Source: Parafilimonas terrae | GTDB taxonomy: Bacteria; Bacteroidota; Bacteroidia; Chitinophagales; Chitinophagaceae | Direction: 5' to 3' | Assembly: GCF_900115755.1 (NCBI RefSeq) | Contig: NZ_FOXQ01000004.1 | Span: 186,001-250,000 of the forward strand | DNA length: 64,000 bases | Shown: piece by piece, positions 61,801-64,000 of the stretch | Layout of the letters: the number at the start of each line of letters is the position of its first letter | Numbering within the stretch: position 1 is the stretch's first letter | Made by a program: the position numbers and the translations under genes | The notes under the pieces: generated by a model | Database searches by the model: none | Told to the model about the DNA's origin: nothing | The model's input: only the letters and a program-made list of their open reading frames with translations

Positions 61801-63122
61801 ATAATCATATACAATATCTTAACCATCTTAATGCAAGAAAAGATGAAATAAGCAAGTGGCACCCTGTCGTCAACAGAATAGAAGAAAAAGAAACCGAATT
61901 GGTGTATGACGATTTAGGTAACCGAAAAAGAAAGTTTAAAGCGCCAATGCCCAACTTTCGTGAAGTGGTAAAGGAACATTTGGAAAATGTGCTTATATCA
62001 CATAAAGCCAAAAATAAAGTTGTTACTAAAAACAAGAATAAAACAAAATCAAAAACCGGCGAAAAAGTAAAAACAGAACTTACACCAAGAGGCCAGTTAC
62101 ACAAAGAAACCGTGTATGGAAAATATCATTATTATGAAAGTAAAGAAGTAAAAATAGGAACTGGTTTTGATCAGGCAACAACAGCAATGGTTGCCAATCC
62201 TATTTACAAAAAACTTTTACTTAAACGGCTTTCCGAAAATAATAATGACCCTAAAAAAGCATTTGGCGGCAAAAACGCCTTAAACAAAAACCCGATTTAT
62301 TTGGATGAGGCTAAAAAAGAAGTATTGCCCGAAAAGGTAAAACTGGTATGGCTTGAAAGCGATTATTCCATTCGTAAAGATGTAACGCCGGAAAACTTTA
62401 AGGATGCAAAAACAATCGAAAAAATATTAGATGCAGGAATAAAACGCATAATGCTGAAGAGGCTGGAAGATTATGGCAATGACCCTAAAAAAGCATTCAG
62501 CGATTTAGAAAAAATTCCTATATGGTTGAACGAAGCTAAAGGCATAGCAATAAAAAGAGTAACGATAAGTGGCGTAAAGAATGCAGAGCCGTTGCATTAT
62601 AAAAAAGATCATTTGGGTAATTTTATTTTGGATGAACAAGGTAAGCAAATGCCTGTAGATTTTGTAAGCACTGGAAACAATCATCATGTTGCTATTTATC
62701 ACGATGCTGAAGGGAATTTGCAGGAAAGGGTTGTATCCTTATTCGACGCAATAAGGCTGGTAAATGCCGGTGAACCAGTTATAGATAAAACCTATAATGA
62801 GGGAATCGGCTGGCAATTCTTATTTACCATGAAACAAAATGAAATGTTTGTCTTTCCAAATGAGAAAACAGGTTTTAATCCAAAAGAGATTAATTTGTTA
62901 GATCCAAAGAATAGAAAGGCAATAAGCCCGAATTTGTTTAGGGTGCAAAAATTAGCAACTAAAAATTATATGTTTCGTCATCATTTAGAAACAAATGTTG
63001 ATGAAAAAAAAGAGCTTGTAAATTCAGCTTATATCAATATTAGAAGCACTTCTCCTTTGAATAGAATTATAAAAGTTCGAATTAATCACATTGGGCAAAT
63101 AATTTCAATAGGAGAGTATTAA
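58845..63122 (+). CDS. cas9: type II-C CRISPR-associated endonuclease Cas9
   Basis: 1425-aa RNA-guided DNA nuclease. RuvC-I is LGLDLGTTSIG (Asp9), the arginine-rich bridge helix is RTLKRGMRRSLDRYQLRR (about residues 62-79), RuvC-II is IRIELAREL (Glu718), HNH is DVDHIIPQ (His802) with FSNKTVIFRKDN, and RuvC-III is HHAMDAL (His974, Asp977). All catalytic residues are intact. The C-terminal PAM-interacting part shows a twice-repeated NDPKKAF...NPIYLDEAK / NDPKKAF...IPIWLNEAK motif (about residues 1130-1230). Length fits Bacteroidota II-C proteins. tracrRNA is divergent and cas1 follows 78 nt later; no csn2 or cas4 is seen. Confidence 0.97.
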   Translation: MNKKILGLDLGTTSIGFAKVIEDENHQNSSVELIGARVNPLTTDEQNNFEKGKPVSVNADRTLKRGMRRSLDRYQLRRNNLIEVLKVNKIINDDTKLAEDGKGTTHSTYALRSLAATDQIGLEAFARVLLAINKKRGYKSSRKAKNDDEGQVVDSMGAAKRLYEDNLTPGQLAFQLLKDGKKYLPDFYRSDLTAELDKVWNFQQQFYPEILTEEFKKHLEGKGQRATSAAFWGQYKFNTAEIKGTREEKKLKVYEWRSKAPNMQLAKEEVAYVITEINNDLNKSSGYLGAISDRSKELFFNKQTVGQYLFEQLQQNRHTRTKGQVFYRQDYLDEFEQIWETQAKFYPQLTAALKEEIRDIIIFYQRKLKSQKGLISFCEFESKEIETENNGQKIKKRIGLRVAPKSSPLFQEFKIWQVLNNLQFRNKETKELFFPDLDAKQQLFNELNIRGNISVSDAIKILGYKSKDWEANYNILEGNRTNKFLYDAYFKIVEQEGYDEDLLKLTGSDEIDVSKIDKPAAEIQKMVKDIFELLGIDTNILDFDAELDGKEFEKQASYQLWHLLYSAEDDNKKYSSEDIFTYGNDNISLKKKLCSKFGFKPEHAKILVNITFSDDYGNLSSKAMRKVYPFMKELTYDKACFEAGYRHSASSLTKEEIASRPLKPRLDLLKKNVLRSPVVEKILNQMINVVNALIDEENKKRKANGLLEDFHFDEIRIELARELKKNAKERAEMTSNINAAKLLHEKIIKILQAEFGVPNPTRNDIIRYKLYEELKNNGYKDLYTNTYIPREILFSKQIDVDHIIPQMTLFDDSFSNKTVIFRKDNQDKGNKTAYDYILEKYGDKAVEDYVNRLTSLFELGKKNKEEGISKAKFQKLQKRQTEIGDGFIERDLRESQYIAKKAKNMLLEICRSVVSTTGEITARLREDWGLVNVMQEINMPKFRALGLTEMIDKKDGGQKERITDWSKRNDHRHHAMDALTIAFTKHNHIQYLNHLNARKDEISKWHPVVNRIEEKETELVYDDLGNRKRKFKAPMPNFREVVKEHLENVLISHKAKNKVVTKNKNKTKSKTGEKVKTELTPRGQLHKETVYGKYHYYESKEVKIGTGFDQATTAMVANPIYKKLLLKRLSENNNDPKKAFGGKNALNKNPIYLDEAKKEVLPEKVKLVWLESDYSIRKDVTPENFKDAKTIEKILDAGIKRIMLKRLEDYGNDPKKAFSDLEKIPIWLNEAKGIAIKRVTISGVKNAEPLHYKKDHLGNFILDEQGKQMPVDFVSTGNNHHVAIYHDAEGNLQERVVSLFDAIRLVNAGEPVIDKTYNEGIGWQFLFTMKQNEMFVFPNEKTGFNPKEINLLDPKNRKAISPNLFRVQKLATKNYMFRHHLETNVDEKKELVNSAYINIRSTSPLNRIIKVRINHIGQIISIGEY

Positions 63123-63146
63123 GCTAATTTAAAGATAAGCCGAAAC

Positions 63147-63179
63147 AAACCCCGAGGGTTTTAAAAACCCTCGGGGTTT
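63147..63179. repeat. perfect 16-bp palindrome between cas9 and cas1
   Basis: Arms 63147-63162 (AAACCCCGAGGGTTTT) and 63164-63179 are exact complements around one A. It begins 25 nt after the cas9 stop. It can act as a terminator-like or REP-like stem; its CCCTCGGGGTTTAC half recalls the element at 53.35 kb. Confidence 0.8.
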
Positions 63180-63200
63180 ACAACACCAAATAAAACGTTT

Positions 63201-64000
63201 ATGATTAAACGCACCATCTGCATAGAAAACCCTTGCCATCTTAAATGCCGCAATATGCAGATGGTGGTGAATTATGAACATATAAAAGGTTATGAAAACC
63301 TTTCCGAAAAAACAGTGCCGATTGAAGACATCGGCATACTGGTGCTGGAGCATCAGCAAATTACCATCAGCCATTATTTACTGGATAAACTGGTAGCTAA
63401 CAATGCCGCCGTTATTACCTGCAACGAAACGCATCATCCCAGCGGCATGATGCTGCCGCTGGAAAGCAACAGCATTCAAAGCGAAAGGTTCAGGGCACAG
63501 ATAGAAGCCACCGGGCCGCTGAAAAAACAACTCTGGCAGCAAACCATAAAAGCCAAGCTCAGCAACCAGGCCGCTGTTTTAAAAAAATGGGGCATCCGGC
63601 ATAATTATCTCACCAAACTGGCGCAGGATGTAAAAAGCGGCGATGCCGGCAACAACGAAGCCAAAGGTGCTGCGTATTACTGGAGTCATTTATTCCCGGA
63701 TGCCTGGCAGTTTTTCCGCAAACGCGAAGGCCCGCCGCCTAATAATTTATTAAACTATGGTTATGCTATTTTAAGGGCTACAATGGCAAGGGCGATAACA
63801 GGTGCCGGCTTGTTACCGGCGCTGGGCATATTTCACCGCAACCGTTATAACGCCTACTGCCTGGCAGATGATATGATGGAACCTTACCGCCCTTTTGTGG
63901 ATGTGATTGTAAGAAGCATTATAGATAAAACATCGTCGGTGGAAAACTTAACACAGGAGCTGAAAGTGCAGTTGCTGAAACTTCCAACCATAGATGTATT
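63201..64000 (+). CDS. cas1: CRISPR-associated endonuclease Cas1 (type II), 3' end outside the window
   Basis: Starts at ATG 63201 and stays open to the window edge (266 codons). Cas1 is the integrase that with Cas2 inserts new spacers. The beta-rich N-terminus (KRTICIENPCHLKCRNMQMVV; IEDIGILVLEHQQITIS) leads to the helical catalytic part: Glu153 (NEAKGAAYYW), His212 (GIFHRNRYNAYCLADD) and Glu227 (MMEPYRPFVD), the usual metal-binding triad. LPALGIFHRNRYN is typical for type II Cas1. cas2 and the array are expected to the right. Confidence 0.95.
   Translation, partial: MIKRTICIENPCHLKCRNMQMVVNYEHIKGYENLSEKTVPIEDIGILVLEHQQITISHYLLDKLVANNAAVITCNETHHPSGMMLPLESNSIQSERFRAQIEATGPLKKQLWQQTIKAKLSNQAAVLKKWGIRHNYLTKLAQDVKSGDAGNNEAKGAAYYWSHLFPDAWQFFRKREGPPPNNLLNYGYAILRATMARAITGAGLLPALGIFHRNRYNAYCLADDMMEPYRPFVDVIVRSIIDKTSSVENLTQELKVQLLKLPTIDV

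Noticed and set aside
58489-64000. CRISPR array
   Set aside because: No regularly spaced direct repeats were seen; only the tracrRNA anti-repeat matches the expected repeat start.
1-64000. tRNA and rRNA genes
   Set aside because: Gaps were read for cloverleaf patterns and conserved rRNA stretches; none was convincing.

Overview
The window looks like a chromosome segment of a Bacteroidota bacterium, most likely a Chitinophagaceae-type member. The evidence is a SusC/SusD pair, a type IX secretion 'plug' protein, Bacteroidota-style promoters (TTG/TTTG about 19-20 nt ahead of TAnnTTTG), few Shine-Dalgarno sites, many small palindromic repeats and a long type II-C Cas9. The lineage is inferred from gene content, not from a marker-gene search.

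Layout. 1-4.2 kb: a multi-hairpin repeat element, alaS with a palindromic element inserted in frame, a frameshifted hicA with intact hicB, and a GNAT acetyltransferase. 4.2-13 kb: a compact same-strand block (glycosyltransferase-DUF2062, an MMPL exporter-acyltransferase-methyltransferase fusion, a CrtI-like FAD oxidoreductase, a C45-type acyltransferase, acpS) that resembles the accessory half of a flexirubin/aryl-polyene lipid pigment cluster. 13-16 kb: housekeeping genes on the minus strand (smpB, accD, fbaB). 16-27 kb: an outer-membrane barrel protein, a CE2-like esterase, a GH2 glycosidase, a sugar MFS transporter and a PQQ dehydrogenase with a cytochrome c domain. 27-28.7 kb: a broken PIN toxin gene and a metallophosphoesterase.

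28.7-49.6 kb is a carbohydrate locus. A LacI-type regulator is divergent from a long operon-like run: DUF6807, ThuA-like, Gfo/Idh oxidoreductases, SDR, SusC, SusD, a sugar isomerase/epimerase, uxaC, a PVC-type cytochrome protein, another Gfo/Idh and an ExuT-like transporter. A perfect 28-bp palindromic operator and a promoter lie in the divergent gap. The gene set points to uptake and oxidation of uronic-acid-containing glycosides.

49.9-53 kb: an F6P-aldolase-like transaldolase, the SRP RNA, the T9SS plug protein and a nucleotidyltransferase-like protein. 53.5-57 kb: an AT-rich accessory block (XRE regulator, membrane-anchored unknown, PIN-GNAT-PUA-like fusion, ASCH protein) that may be an undescribed toxin-antitoxin or defence module. 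57-58.5 kb: a PcfJ-like protein. 58.7-64 kb: a type II-C CRISPR-Cas locus with a divergent tracrRNA, cas9 and the start of cas1; the array is not in the window and is expected beyond the right edge.

Several families of short dispersed palindromes are scattered through the gaps. One sits inside alaS, another has run into the 5' end of an oxidoreductase gene, and a 75-bp tandem repeat lies at 46.55 kb.
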